Shown here: piece by piece, positions 1 through 8,178 of the stretch
How the letters are laid out: each line of letters starts with the position of its first letter
How positions within the stretch are numbered: the first letter of the stretch is position 1
From: Teichococcus wenyumeiae
Lineage (GTDB): Bacteria > Pseudomonadota > Alphaproteobacteria > Acetobacterales > Acetobacteraceae
DNA: 64,000 nt
Assembly (NCBI RefSeq): GCF_003696345.1
Contig: NZ_RFLX01000002.1
Location: forward strand, 1 to 64,000
Direction: 5' to 3'
Position numbers and translations under genes: made by a program
The notes under the pieces: model-generated
What the model was told of the DNA's origin: nothing
The model's input: only the letters and a program-made list of their open reading frames with translations
The model's database searches: none

Positions 1-1
1 C

Positions 2-70
2 TGCGCCCACACCTTCATGTCCGCCATCTGCCTCGCCGCCACCGTCCTCTTCTGGATCAAGGAGTCCTGA
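2..70 (+). CDS. C-terminal end of a membrane protein (partial)
   Basis: Frame 2 reads from the window edge to TGA at 68-70 and gives 22 residues (CAHTFMSAICLAATVLFW, then IKES). A hydrophobic stretch followed by a short charged tail suggests the last transmembrane helix of an inner-membrane protein, perhaps a transporter. The family cannot be told from this fragment. High-GC codon use matches the rest of the window. Confidence 0.5.
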   Translation, partial: CAHTFMSAICLAATVLFWIKES

Positions 71-357
71 GCCTAGGTCCGCTCTCCACCCGGAGCAGCG
101 ACGGCCCCGGCCTAGCGGCTATCGCCGCACCCGACCCAAAGCGGACCTTGCCGACGACAATCTGGATAGCGTGGTATGGCCGACAGCGGACAGGCCGCTT
201 CAGGGCCCGTAACGGAGAGGCAGACTCTATGGCCGCCCGAAGCGATGAAGGTAGTTACAGAAACCTTCCTGGGCTTGGAGTGCCTGCGGTAGCACTTGAT
301 CTGGCTTCTCGTGAAGATGACGATGCACGCCAGAGCGTCACCCGGTTTCATGAAGCA

Positions 358-379
358 AGCGCCAGCGAGTGCTGGCGCT
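358..379 (-). terminator. Hairpin downstream of the small secreted-protein gene
   Basis: AGCGCCAGC and GCTGGCGCT form a perfect 9-bp stem with a GAGT loop. It lies about 30 bases beyond the stop of the minus-strand gene at 408. No long T-run follows, so termination efficiency is uncertain. Confidence 0.55.
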
Positions 380-407
380 CCTTCGTGTGGAAGGTCTGCT
401 AACTCAG

Positions 408-716
408 TCAGCGCGCGGTCATCATCGTGGATACCGGAGCTTCCGGCAGGTAGACCAGCGGGCTTTCGCCGCCCATGTCCCTGGCGATGCCCGCCCGCCG
501 CTGCGCGAAGGACGGATCCTGGTACAGGATCAGCCCATCCTGGGCCCCGCCGGTCAGCGTGACGGGACCGCCGCCAACGATGTTGCCGACATGACCCGGC
601 CCGTAATGCATGGCGAAGCTCTCGCCGTTGCCGGTGGTGGTCAGCATCTGCGCCTGCGCCATCCCTGCCGAGATGGTCAGGGCCAGGGCGCCGAAAAGGC
701 TCCGGATCTTGGTCAT
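408..716 (-). CDS. Small secreted protein of unknown function
   Basis: The product has 102 residues. It begins with a clear Sec signal peptide (MTKIRSLFGALALTISAGMA, then QAQ, with cleavage after AQA) and continues as a Gly/Pro/Met-rich soluble domain with no recognised motif. I chose the start at 716 because GAGGAAACG sits just upstream; an in-frame ATG 27 bases earlier would put extra polar residues before the signal peptide. The gene is divergent from the winged-helix regulator at 986 and shares its upstream region. It is likely periplasmic. I do not recognise the family. Confidence 0.7.
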   Translation of the reverse strand: MTKIRSLFGALALTISAGMAQAQMLTTTGNGESFAMHYGPGHVGNIVGGGPVTLTGGAQDGLILYQDPSFAQRRAGIARDMGGESPLVYLPEAPVSTMMTAR

Positions 717-749
717 GGTCGTTTCCTCTTGGTTCGGTGTCACAGGGTC

Positions 750-782
750 ACTTTGGTTGTTTCGCGAAGCGGACTTTGGTTG
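750..782. promoter_or_regulatory. Direct repeats flanking a small palindrome in a divergent promoter region
   Basis: ACTTTGGTTG occurs at 750-759 and again at 773-782 in the same orientation, 23 bases apart (about two helical turns). The palindrome TTCGCGAA lies between them at 761-768. The site is between the divergent starts at 716 and 986. Repeats of this kind are typical of binding sites for OmpR/PhoB-type winged-helix proteins, and the neighbouring gene encodes such a domain, but binding is only inferred. Confidence 0.4.
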
Positions 783-985
783 GGCGGCATGTGAGCCGCC
801 GTGCAGGGGCGCCGAGAAGCAGTTTTGCAGGGTGGTTACAGGCTCGGCGTGGCCAAGAGGTACCCGGCTGGGGTTGTCATGTACTGAGATCGGAACGAAA
901 TGCGGGCGAAACTTGTCTCCAGTTTCGGCTATAGTCCCGCGAGTGCCTGTGCCATGGCTGGCACCGCAGGCGAGGAGCTTGAGCG

Positions 986-2587
986 ATGCGAGGCGAACGG
1001 CCTTCCCTGCTCTCGTTCGCGGATTTTCAAATGGACCTGGACCGCGGCTGCCTCCGACAGCAGAGCGGTAGTATCCTGGTGCTGCGCCCGAAGTCCTTCG
1101 ATGTGCTGCGCTACCTGCTGGAGAACGCCGGGCGCCTGGTTTCCCGCGACGAGCTGATGCAGGCGGTCTGGTCCGACGTGATCGTGACGGAAGACAACAT
1201 CACCCAGTGCATCATGGAGGTCCGTCGCGCCCTTGGGGAACAGGGTGCGAAGATCCTGCAGACCATGCCGAGGCGCGGCTACCTGCTGGAAGCGGAGGTC
1301 ACCCGCGGGCCCGCGCCACCTGCGGCGCCGTGGGCAGACCATCCCGGTGTCCCGGCCGCCGCTGCGGCGTTCTTCGAGGGAAGGTCCGCTCCGGCGTTGC
1401 CGAACTGGCCATCCCTTGTGGTGCTGCCTTTTGCCAACCTGAGCGGGGAGGCGGAGCAGGACTACTTCGCCGATGGCATGACCGAGGAGCTGACCACGGC
1501 GCTGACCCAGATCCGCTGGTTCTTCGTGATCGCCCGCAATTCGGCCTTCACCTACAAGGGGAGAACGGTGGACCTGCGGCAGGTCGGGCGTGAGCTCGGC
1601 GTACGCTATGTGCTACAGGGTAGCGTTCGCAAGGCTGGTAGCCGCGTGCGCATCAGTGCCCAACTCGCGGAGGCACGGACGGCGCATAACCTCTGGGTCG
1701 AGCGATTCGATGGCGCCCTGGAGAATATCTTCGAACTGCAGGACCGGGTGGCGGAGGCGGTCGCCGGGGCAATCGAGCCGAACCTGAAGGCAGCGGAGAT
1801 CGGGCACTCGGCCACGAAGCCGACCGACAGCCTTGATGCTTACGACCTCTACCTGCGGGCTTTGCCGCACTTCTACAGCAACGAGCGTGCCGGGAGCGAT
1901 GCCGCACTTGCCCTGCTTCACCAAGCCATCGCGCTGGACCCGAATTTCGCTCTGGCAAAAGGTCAACTCGGGCTGGCCCATATCCACCGGAAGGTCCAAG
2001 GCTGGTCCGGCCCCGATGAGTGGGCGGAAGGAATACGCATGGCGCGCGAGGCGCTTGCCGAGGCTAGGGACGACCCGAGCACCCTACGGCTGTCCGGCAA
2101 TGCGATTGGCTATCTCGCGCATGATTTCGAGGCTGGGCTGGCCGCGGTCCGACGCGCCCTGGTACTGAATCCGAACTCCGCCCAGGTCCTCAACAGCGCG
2201 GCTTGGGCTCACAATCATGCCTGCCTGCCGGAGAGCGCAATCCCGCTCTTCGAGCGGGCTATGCGCCTCAGCCCGCTCGATCCCGAAATGCCCTACATGA
2301 TGTCCGGCATCGGCATGGCGCACCTGATTGCAGACAATCTGGCAGCGGCTATCCCGTGGGGTGAACGTTCTGTGCAACGGGGACCCACCTGGGGGGCAGG
2401 GCATCGTGTGCTGATCGCCAGTCTGATGCTGGCCGGACGGGTGGCAGACGCACAGGCGGCAGTCTCGGCTTTCCAAAGCATCATACCGCAGACCCGCAAG
2501 CTCGACACCATTCTGACGACTTGGCGCAGTCGTGAGTTCGCAGAGCGCTATGTTGCGGCCCTGCGTGCGGCGGGTCTTCCTGGCTGA
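986..2587 (+). CDS. Winged-helix / FlgO-like / TPR regulator (CadC-like architecture)
   Basis: The product has 533 residues. Residues about 8-105 are an OmpR/PhoB-type winged-helix DNA-binding domain (LRPKSFDVLRYLLENAGRLV, then DELMQAVW and a typical MPRRGYLL wing). Residues about 145-270 match the TolB-like/FlgO-like domain often found after such domains (VVLPFANLSGEAEQDYFADG, then a VLQGSVRK segment). The rest is helical and TPR-like (about 290-510). No transmembrane helix is obvious between the domains, so it may be cytosolic, unlike CadC or ToxR. GAGGAG lies about 10 bases before the ATG. The family is common in Rhizobiales and Rhodospirillales, mostly with unknown ligands. The target could be the divergent secreted-protein gene. 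Confidence 0.8.
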   Translation: MRGERPSLLSFADFQMDLDRGCLRQQSGSILVLRPKSFDVLRYLLENAGRLVSRDELMQAVWSDVIVTEDNITQCIMEVRRALGEQGAKILQTMPRRGYLLEAEVTRGPAPPAAPWADHPGVPAAAAAFFEGRSAPALPNWPSLVVLPFANLSGEAEQDYFADGMTEELTTALTQIRWFFVIARNSAFTYKGRTVDLRQVGRELGVRYVLQGSVRKAGSRVRISAQLAEARTAHNLWVERFDGALENIFELQDRVAEAVAGAIEPNLKAAEIGHSATKPTDSLDAYDLYLRALPHFYSNERAGSDAALALLHQAIALDPNFALAKGQLGLAHIHRKVQGWSGPDEWAEGIRMAREALAEARDDPSTLRLSGNAIGYLAHDFEAGLAAVRRALVLNPNSAQVLNSAAWAHNHACLPESAIPLFERAMRLSPLDPEMPYMMSGIGMAHLIADNLAAAIPWGERSVQRGPTWGAGHRVLIASLMLAGRVADAQAAVSAFQSIIPQTRKLDTILTTWRSREFAERYVAALRAAGLPG

Positions 2588-3219
2588 GCTGTCTTCACAG
2601 CAGCCGCCTTCCGGATGAAAGGAATTGGTCGAAGGCAGGAACTTGAGCGTCACCTTTACAACGCTTGTACGAAGGTCAGCAGTGCGCTGTATAGTTTTGG
2701 CCGTCTGCGAAAATCCGCCGTGTGAGAATCTGCCGATCTGGGCGGAATGGCTGATCAATGGCGGCCAGCTCGGCTTAGCCCACCCACCCTACATCAGAGA
2801 TGTAGCCCACGTCTGGTCGTCCTCAGCCATTAACGCACATCTTCATAGGACCTACACCTCTCCCAAACTACCGTGAGATCTAGGCGCATGTTCGCTTTGT
2901 GGGCAGATGCAGCGCCAACCGGGTAGCCGCTATGGGCGCACAGCGGCAGTTGCTGTGCTGCGCGTCTATGTCTGCTGTCCACCCTATCCAGCGGTTGCCC
3001 CAACAGGTCTACCGCCGGAGGCGACCGAGGTTGTGGGAAAGCGTGTTAGCGATCGAAGGTCTGCGGAACCATGTCCGAAGCAGCGTTGTGGGGGGACACC
3101 TTGGCTTGAAGTTGGGATGTGGGAGGCAGTGGAAAACCTCACTCTCCGATATACTTTATACAAATCAAAGGTTTATAGATCTAAATAGAGCAATGTTATT
3201 GCGGTACCGGAATTATGCT
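2588..3219. other. 632 bases with no convincing gene, lower GC
   Basis: Open frames here lack the codon bias of the neighbours and resemble no family I know. From about 3145 to 3215 the sequence is markedly AT-rich (TATACTTTATACAAATC, then a run through TTTATAGATCTAAATAG). A short inverted repeat, GCAAT-GTT-ATTGC, lies at 3190-3202 just beyond the stop of the minus-strand gene at 3220 and could help termination. The stretch may be decayed DNA or an imported remnant. I see no transposase or integrase trace. Confidence 0.5.
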
Positions 3220-3711
3220 TCAGCCTTCCCGGAAGCGGGCGGGGTCCTCGATGCCGAGTTCGGCGGCCTTGGCATCGAAGGCAGCCTCATAGATCTGCGC
3301 CAGCCGGCTCTTCCCCGCCTCGCTGGCTTCTTGTTCATCCACCAGCTCCGACAGCGCGGGCACACCGGCCTCCATGGCAACCGCCATCATGTGGGAGGCC
3401 TGCGCCGCCAGGCCGGCGGCATGCATCATCTCCACCGCCAGCCTCGCTTCCGTGACGGCGAGTTGCAGCTCAAGATCCGCCGCCTGCTGCTGCATGGCGT
3501 CAGCCCGCTGGGTCTGCTCGGCGATCGCGGCCTGCAGCGCCTTCATCTTTGCTGCCACGTCAAGCACGGCCCGGTCCAGACGGTCCCCAAGACCATCGAG
3601 GGCATCGTGCGGAAGCTGGGACGCGGCGGCTTGATCTGCAGACATCGGAACTCGCGGGGCCAGAGAAGGCGTCATCCATAGTTCCGTTGGGCCAGGGATG
3701 GAATGCCGCAT
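3220..3711 (-). CDS. Coiled-coil protein of unknown function
   Basis: From the ATG at 3711 the product has 163 residues. The central part (from about residue 23) is Ala/Gln/Leu-rich and predicted to be one long coiled coil (QQQAADLELQLAVTEARLAV), ending in an acidic, helical tail. There is no signal peptide or membrane segment. I prefer 3711 because AGGTG is spaced about 6 bases upstream; ATGs at 3675 and 3645 are possible, and an ATG at 3819 would overlap the divergent DeoR gene. Overall it resembles phasin-like or chemoreceptor-like helical bundles only in composition. The function is unknown. Confidence 0.55.
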   Translation of the reverse strand: MRHSIPGPTELWMTPSLAPRVPMSADQAAASQLPHDALDGLGDRLDRAVLDVAAKMKALQAAIAEQTQRADAMQQQAADLELQLAVTEARLAVEMMHAAGLAAQASHMMAVAMEAGVPALSELVDEQEASEAGKSRLAQIYEAAFDAKAAELGIEDPARFREG

Positions 3712-3713
3712 GG

Positions 3714-3733
3714 TCCGCACCTTTTGGTGCGGA
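3714..3733. promoter_or_regulatory. Perfect palindrome in the coiled-coil/DeoR divergent region
   Basis: TCCGCACC-TTTT-GGTGCGGA has 8-bp perfect arms and a TTTT centre. It sits directly upstream of the chosen start of the coiled-coil gene and about 80 bases before the DeoR gene. It could be an operator or a 5' leader hairpin for the minus-strand gene. Confidence 0.45.
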
Positions 3734-3809
3734 GCCTGCTGCACGCCCGAGTTGAAGCTGGCGCCGGATCGGCTTTGCGGCGGCGAATCAATGTGGCACT
3801 TTGCAACCC

Positions 3810-4598
3810 ATGGCTCCACGCAACATCAAGGCACTGGGCAAGGCGGCACGGCACGCCGCCATCCTAGAGGCCCTTTCCACCGACCCCACCGTCCGCATCA
3901 GCACCCTGGCCGAGGATTTCGGCGTCTCCACCGAGACGGTGCGGCGCGACATCGAGGATCTGTCCGCCCGCGGCATGGTGCGGCGGACCTATGGCGGCGC
4001 CTCGGTCTCGCACCCCGCCAGCCAGCCCCGGCTGTCGGAACGCGAGCAGGTGCTGGTGGCCGAGCGCGCCCGCATCGGTCAGGCCGGCGCCGCGCTGGTG
4101 GAGGAAGGCATGGTGATCATGCTGGATGCCGGCAGCACCACCACCCATTTCGCACGGGCCCTGGCGGCACGCGGCGTGCGCGCCACGCTGCTGACCAACA
4201 GCCTTGATGCGGCCTTGATCGCCGGCTCCAGCGAGGCGCTGCGGGTGCTGGTGGCGCCGGGCGAGCTGAGCGCGGTGGAACGCGGCCTCTACGGGCCGGA
4301 GACGGCGGCCTTCCTGCGCCGCTTCCATGTTGACATGACTGTGATCGGCGCCTCCGGCCTCACCGAGGAAGGCCCCTGCGAGGCGGAAAGCCGCGCCGCC
4401 TGGGTCAAGCGCGCCATGCTGGAGCGGGCGCCGCGCCGGCTCCTGCTGGTGGATTCTTCCAAATTCGGCCGGGTCTTCCTGGAACAGATCTGCCCGCCCG
4501 AGCAGATCACCGACCTTGTGACGGAGGCCCATCCGCCCGTTCCGTTGGCCGCCGCGCTGGGCCGGCATGGGCTGCGGCTGATTGTGTCAGATTTGTAA
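3810..4598 (+). CDS. DeoR/GlpR-family transcriptional repressor
   Basis: The product has 262 residues, normal for the family. The N-terminal helix-turn-helix is typical (ISTLAEDFGVSTETVRRDIE, then the signature DL-ARGMVRRTYGG at about residues 45-65). A sugar-phosphate-sensing DeoR C-terminal domain follows, with the DAGSTTTHFA loop that binds the phosphorylated effector and VDSSKFGR near the end. It heads an operon with a HAD phosphatase, a phosphonate-type importer and GlpD, so glycerol 3-phosphate or a similar phosphate ester is a reasonable effector. I chose the ATG at 3810; a TTG at 3801 is also in frame. The large palindrome right after the stop could be its operator. Confidence 0.9.
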   Translation: MAPRNIKALGKAARHAAILEALSTDPTVRISTLAEDFGVSTETVRRDIEDLSARGMVRRTYGGASVSHPASQPRLSEREQVLVAERARIGQAGAALVEEGMVIMLDAGSTTTHFARALAARGVRATLLTNSLDAALIAGSSEALRVLVAPGELSAVERGLYGPETAAFLRRFHVDMTVIGASGLTEEGPCEAESRAAWVKRAMLERAPRRLLLVDSSKFGRVFLEQICPPEQITDLVTEAHPPVPLAAALGRHGLRLIVSDL

Positions 4599-4600
4599 AA

Positions 4601-4644
4601 ACATGTTTGACCTGCCACACAGCTAAGTGGCAAGTGCAACATGT
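4601..4644. promoter_or_regulatory. 44-base imperfect palindrome between the regulator and the transport operon
   Basis: The dyad centre is between 4622 and 4623, and 17 of 22 opposed positions are complementary. The outer arms are ACATGTT (4601-4607) and AACATGT (4638-4644); the inner arms are TGCCAC (4613-4618) and GTGGCA (4627-4632). The structure fills nearly the whole gap after the DeoR gene and covers the ATG at 4641 of the next gene. It is more AT-rich than its surroundings. It could be a compound operator for the DeoR protein or an RNA hairpin that limits translation of the next gene. Confidence 0.6.
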
Positions 4645-5486
4645 ATATGACACAAGATTCGCTACGGCCTCGTCCGCTCGCCACCGCCCCCGCATCCCAG
4701 CTCGCCGCGCTGCGCTGGGTGCTGACCGATATCGACGACACCCTGACGCTGGATGGCCGCCTGCCCGCCGCCGCCTATGCCGCGCTGGAAGCGCTGCACG
4801 ATGCCGGCATCGCGGTGGTGCCCGTCACCGGCCGCCCGGCCGGCTGGTGCGACGCCATCGCGCGCCACTGGCCGGTGGCCGCCGTGGTGGGCGAGAACGG
4901 GGCGCTCTGGTACGCGCTGGACCATGGCGCCCGCCGCATGCTGCGCTGGCAGGCGCAGCCGGAGGCCGAGCGGCTGGCCAACCAGGCCCGGCTGCATGCC
5001 CTGGCCGCCGAGGCGCTGCGCGTTGTTCCCGGCAGTGCCATCGCCGCCGACCAGCCCTTCCGCCTCTTCGACGTGGCGGTGGATTTCTGCGAGGACGCCG
5101 GCCCGCTCGGCCTCGACGCGGCGGAACGGATTGCCGAGGTGTTCCGCGCCGGCGGGGCGGAGGCCAAGGTCTCCTCCATCCACGTCAATGCCTGGATCGG
5201 CGGCTGGGACAAGCGCGCTGGCATTGAGGCGCTGTTCGCCGCCCGCTTCCAGCCCTTCGCCGATGTGCGGGACACGGTCGCCTTCGCCGGCGACAGCGCC
5301 AATGACGCGCCGCTCTTCGCCGCCGTCGCCTGCTCGGTCGGCGTGGCCAATGTCGCGCCCTTCCTGGCCGACATGGCGACGCCGCCCGCCTACATCACCC
5401 GCGCCGAGGGCGGCGCGGGCTTCGCCGAATTCGCCCAAGCGCTGCTGAAGGCGCGGGGCGCCACTGCAGAGGAAAACGCCGCATGA
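4641..5486 (+). CDS. HAD-superfamily (IIB-type) phosphatase
   Basis: The product has 281 residues. HAD motif I is TDIDDTLTLDG (nucleophile and acid/base aspartates near residues 30-32), motif II is VVPVTGRP, a Lys lies in GGWDKRAG, and motif IV is FAGDSANDAPLF. A cap domain between motifs II and III fits the IIB/Cof or sucrose-phosphatase-like class. It should remove phosphate from a small organic phosphate. Its stop overlaps the PhnD start (ATGA), so it is translated with the importer. An ATG at 4647 is an alternative start. The true substrate is unknown; a phosphate ester brought in by the transporter is the natural guess. Confidence 0.85.
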   Translation: MYMTQDSLRPRPLATAPASQLAALRWVLTDIDDTLTLDGRLPAAAYAALEALHDAGIAVVPVTGRPAGWCDAIARHWPVAAVVGENGALWYALDHGARRMLRWQAQPEAERLANQARLHALAAEALRVVPGSAIAADQPFRLFDVAVDFCEDAGPLGLDAAERIAEVFRAGGAEAKVSSIHVNAWIGGWDKRAGIEALFAARFQPFADVRDTVAFAGDSANDAPLFAAVACSVGVANVAPFLADMATPPAYITRAEGGAGFAEFAQALLKARGATAEENAA

Positions 5487-6574
5487 AGACCCTGTTTCTC
5501 GCTGGCACCGCGCTGGCCCTGAGCCTGGGCGCCATGGCCACCCAGCCCGCCGCCGCCCAGGCGGCGGCCTGCGCCTTCCGTGGCGCGCTGGACGAAGCCT
5601 ATTGCGACGCCAACCGCGACATGGTGGCCGATGCGCCGACCGACCCGTCCAAGCTGCGCGACCCCTCCACCATCGTCTTCACCTATACCCCGGTGGAAGA
5701 CCCGGCGCTCTATGCCAGCCAGTTCAAGCCCTTCCTGGATTACCTGTCGCAATGCACCGGCAAGCGCGCCGTGTATTTCCAGGTGACCTCCAACGCGGCG
5801 CAGGTCGAGGCGATGCGCTCCGGCCGCCTGCATGTGGCGGGCTTCTCCACCGGCCCGACGGCCTTCGCCGTCAACCTCGCCGGCGCCGTGCCCTTCGCCG
5901 TGAAGGGCGATGCGCAGGGCTACGAGAGCTACAAGGTCGTCATGCTCGTGCGGGCCGACAGCCCCTACAAGACGCTGGCGGACCTGCGCGGCAAGCAGGT
6001 GGCGCATACCTCGGCCACCTCCAATTCCGGCAACCTGGCGCCGCGCGCCTTCTTCCCCGCCCTGGGCCTGAAGCCTGACGAGGACTACAAGGTTGTCTAT
6101 TCCGGTGGCCATGACCGCAGCGTGATGGGCGTCAATGCCGGCGACTACGATGCCGCGCCGGTGGCCTCCGACGTCTGGACCCGCATGGTCGCGCGCGGCC
6201 AGGTGAAGCGCGAGAACTTCCGCGTCATCTGGGAAAGCGAGCCCTTCCCCACCAGCGGCTTCGCCGTCGCCAGCGACCTGAAGCCGGAACTGTCCCAGAA
6301 GATCCGCCAGTGCTTCCTGGACTATCGCTTCCCGGAGCAGATGGCCAAGGACCTGGGCGGCAACGACCGCTTCTGGCCCGCGACCTATGCTGAGCAGTGG
6401 GCCCCCGTGCGCGCCGTCGCCGATGCGGTGAACGCCCCCTACAACCGCGCCGCCTTCGACGCCGAAAGCCGCAAGGAGCTGGAAGCCGAGGCCCGCAAGC
6501 GGGCGCAGGCGCAGCAGCCCGCCGCCCCCACCCATGTCGCACCCACCGGCGCCACGCCGGCCCCGGCGCGCTAA
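5483..6574 (+). CDS. phnD: Phosphonate-type ABC transporter substrate-binding protein (PhnD-like)
   Basis: The product has 363 residues with a Sec signal peptide (ending about QPAAAQA). The mature part has the PhnD-family features: FKPFLDYLSQCTGKRAVYFQ, an AMRSGRLHVAGFS segment, and the STSNSGN-type loop (HTSATSNSGN) that holds a phosphate or phosphonate group. The periplasmic protein hands its ligand to the PhnE permeases encoded downstream. The C-terminus is a low-complexity Ala/Pro tail (from about residue 335). Family members bind phosphonates, phosphite or phosphate esters, so the name is by homology only. Linkage to glpD argues for a glycerol-phosphate-like ligand. Confidence 0.88.
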   Translation: MKTLFLAGTALALSLGAMATQPAAAQAAACAFRGALDEAYCDANRDMVADAPTDPSKLRDPSTIVFTYTPVEDPALYASQFKPFLDYLSQCTGKRAVYFQVTSNAAQVEAMRSGRLHVAGFSTGPTAFAVNLAGAVPFAVKGDAQGYESYKVVMLVRADSPYKTLADLRGKQVAHTSATSNSGNLAPRAFFPALGLKPDEDYKVVYSGGHDRSVMGVNAGDYDAAPVASDVWTRMVARGQVKRENFRVIWESEPFPTSGFAVASDLKPELSQKIRQCFLDYRFPEQMAKDLGGNDRFWPATYAEQWAPVRAVADAVNAPYNRAAFDAESRKELEAEARKRAQAQQPAAPTHVAPTGATPAPAR

Positions 6575-6589
6575 ACGGAAAAAGCCAGG

Positions 6590-7390
6590 ATGTCTGCCAC
6601 CATGACCGCTGCGCCCCGCGCCGCTGCGCCGGCCTCCGGCACCGTGCTCCAGATCAAGGGGCTGGTGAAGGAATATGCCGCTGGCAAGCCGGTGCTGAAG
6701 GGCATCGACGTCGCCGTGCCGGCCGAGGGGATCACCGCCATCATCGGTCCCTCCGGCACCGGCAAGTCGACGCTGATCCGCTGCATCAACCGCCTGGTGG
6801 AGCCGACAAGCGGCTCCATCACCCTGCATGGCGCGGAGCTGACCGGCCTGCGCGGGCGGGAACTGCGGCTGGCGCGCCGGCGCATCGGCATGGTGTTCCA
6901 GGAATACAACCTGGTGGAGCGCCTGACGGTGATGGAGAACGTGCTGAGCGGAAGGCTCGGCTACGTTCCCCTGTGGCGCGCCTGGCTGCGCAAGTACCCC
7001 GAGGAGGACATTCAGCGCGCCTTCATGCTGCTGGATGCCGTCGGCCTGCCGGAGCACGCGACGCGGCGCGCCGATGCGCTCTCCGGCGGCCAGCGCCAGC
7101 GCGTGGGCATCGCCCGCGCGCTGATGCAGCGCCCCGAGATCCTGCTGGCCGACGAGCCCACCTCCTCCCTCGACCCCCGCACGGCGGTCGAGGTGCTGGA
7201 GCTGCTCACCCGCCTGACGGCGGCGGAGGGCGTGCCGGTCATCATCAACATCCACAACGTGGATCTCGCCAAGCGCTATGCGCGCCGCATCATCGGCATG
7301 TCCGGCGGCAGCGTGATCTTCGACGGCCCGCCGGAGGAGCTGGAGCAGCACCACCTGCGCGCCATCTATGGCGGCGAGGACTGGCTGTGA
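6590..7390 (+). CDS. phnC: Phosphonate-type ABC transporter ATP-binding protein (PhnC-like)
   Basis: The product has 266 residues. Walker A is GPSGTGKST, the signature is LSGGQRQRV and Walker B is [12 protein letters not shown]. The insert [16 protein letters not shown] after the Q-loop ([20 protein letters not shown]) is characteristic of PhnC. It energises uptake through the two PhnE subunits. The next gene starts with a GTG inside its stop codon (GTGA), indicating translational coupling. Confidence 0.93.
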   Translation: MSATMTAAPRAAAPASGTVLQIKGLVKEYAAGKPVLKGIDVAVPAEGITAIIGPSGTGKSTLIRCINRLVEPTSGSITLHGAELTGLRGRELRLARRRIGMVFQEYNLVERLTVMENVLSGRLGYVPLWRAWLRKYPEEDIQRAFMLLDAVGLPEHATRRADALSGGQRQRVGIARALMQRPEILLADEPTSSLDPRTAVEVLELLTRLTAAEGVPVIINIHNVDLAKRYARRIIGMSGGSVIFDGPPEELEQHHLRAIYGGEDWL

Positions 7391-8178
7391 GCGCCACCAC
7401 CTCCCAGACCCGCCGCCTCGCCTTCGCCCCCAACTGGGCGATGCGCGCGGCGCTGCTGGTGCTGGCGGCCTATACCATCTGGGCCAGCAGCCGCCTGGGC
7501 CTGACCTGGGACCGCGTGGCCCATGGCATGGGCGAAGGCGGCCGCCTGCTCGCCCGCATGGTGCCGCCGAATTTCGAGCGCTGGCAGCTGCTGCTGGAAG
7601 GCATGCTGGAGAGCCTGCAGATCGCGGTGCTGGCCTCGGCCATCGGCATCCTGATCTCGCTGCCGCTCGGCGTGCTGGCGGCGCGCAACCTCTCCCCGAT
7701 CTGGGTCGCCGGGCCGGTTCGCGCGGTGATCGCGGTCTGCCGTTCGCTGCACTACGTCATCGTCGCCATCCTCTTCGTGAAGGCCATCGGCTTCGGCGCG
7801 CTGGCGGGCACGGCGGCGCTGGTGGTGGCCTCGGTCGGCTTCATCGCCAAGCTTTTCGCCGAAGCCATCGAGGAAATCTCGATGAAGCAGGTGGAAGCCA
7901 TCCGCGCCACCGGCGCCAATGTGATGAAGGTGCTGGCCTATGCGGTGGTGCCGCAGGTCTCCTCCCGCTTCATCGGCTTCTGCCTCTACCAGCTCGACAG
8001 CAACCTGCGGAATTCCACGCTGGTCGGCATCGTCGGCGCCGGCGGCATCGGCGGCACGCTTTTCGCGGCCTTCAAGCGCTTCGACTATGACTTCGTGGCG
8101 GCCATCCTGCTCGCCATCATCGCCCTCATCTTCCTGGCCGAGATCATCTCCGGCCGTGTCCGGGCCGCCCTGCGATGA
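7387..8178 (+). CDS. phnE: Phosphonate-type ABC transporter permease, first copy (PhnE-like)
   Basis: The product has 263 residues from a GTG start that overlaps the phnC stop. About six transmembrane helices are visible, with the binding-protein-dependent permease EAA-like loop ([20 protein letters not shown]) and the family segment [17 protein letters not shown] near the end. The upstream frame is open much further, but that region encodes phnC in another frame, so the GTG is the sensible start. It pairs with the second PhnE to form the membrane channel. Confidence 0.9.
   Translation: MSATTSQTRRLAFAPNWAMRAALLVLAAYTIWASSRLGLTWDRVAHGMGEGGRLLARMVPPNFERWQLLLEGMLESLQIAVLASAIGILISLPLGVLAARNLSPIWVAGPVRAVIAVCRSLHYVIVAILFVKAIGFGALAGTAALVVASVGFIAKLFAEAIEEISMKQVEAIRATGANVMKVLAYAVVPQVSSRFIGFCLYQLDSNLRNSTLVGIVGAGGIGGTLFAAFKRFDYDFVAAILLAIIALIFLAEIISGRVRAALR

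Noticed and set aside
2899-3681. 260-codon plus-strand frame in the low-GC region
   Set aside because: Its second half is antisense to the coiled-coil gene and its first half lacks normal codon use.
3676-3819. Longer N-terminus for the coiled-coil protein (start at 3819)
   Set aside because: It would overlap the DeoR start and adds basic, Cys- and Pro-rich residues unlike the rest of the protein.
5390-7354. 654-codon open frame on the minus strand
   Set aside because: It is antisense to phnD and phnC, which have clear signatures.
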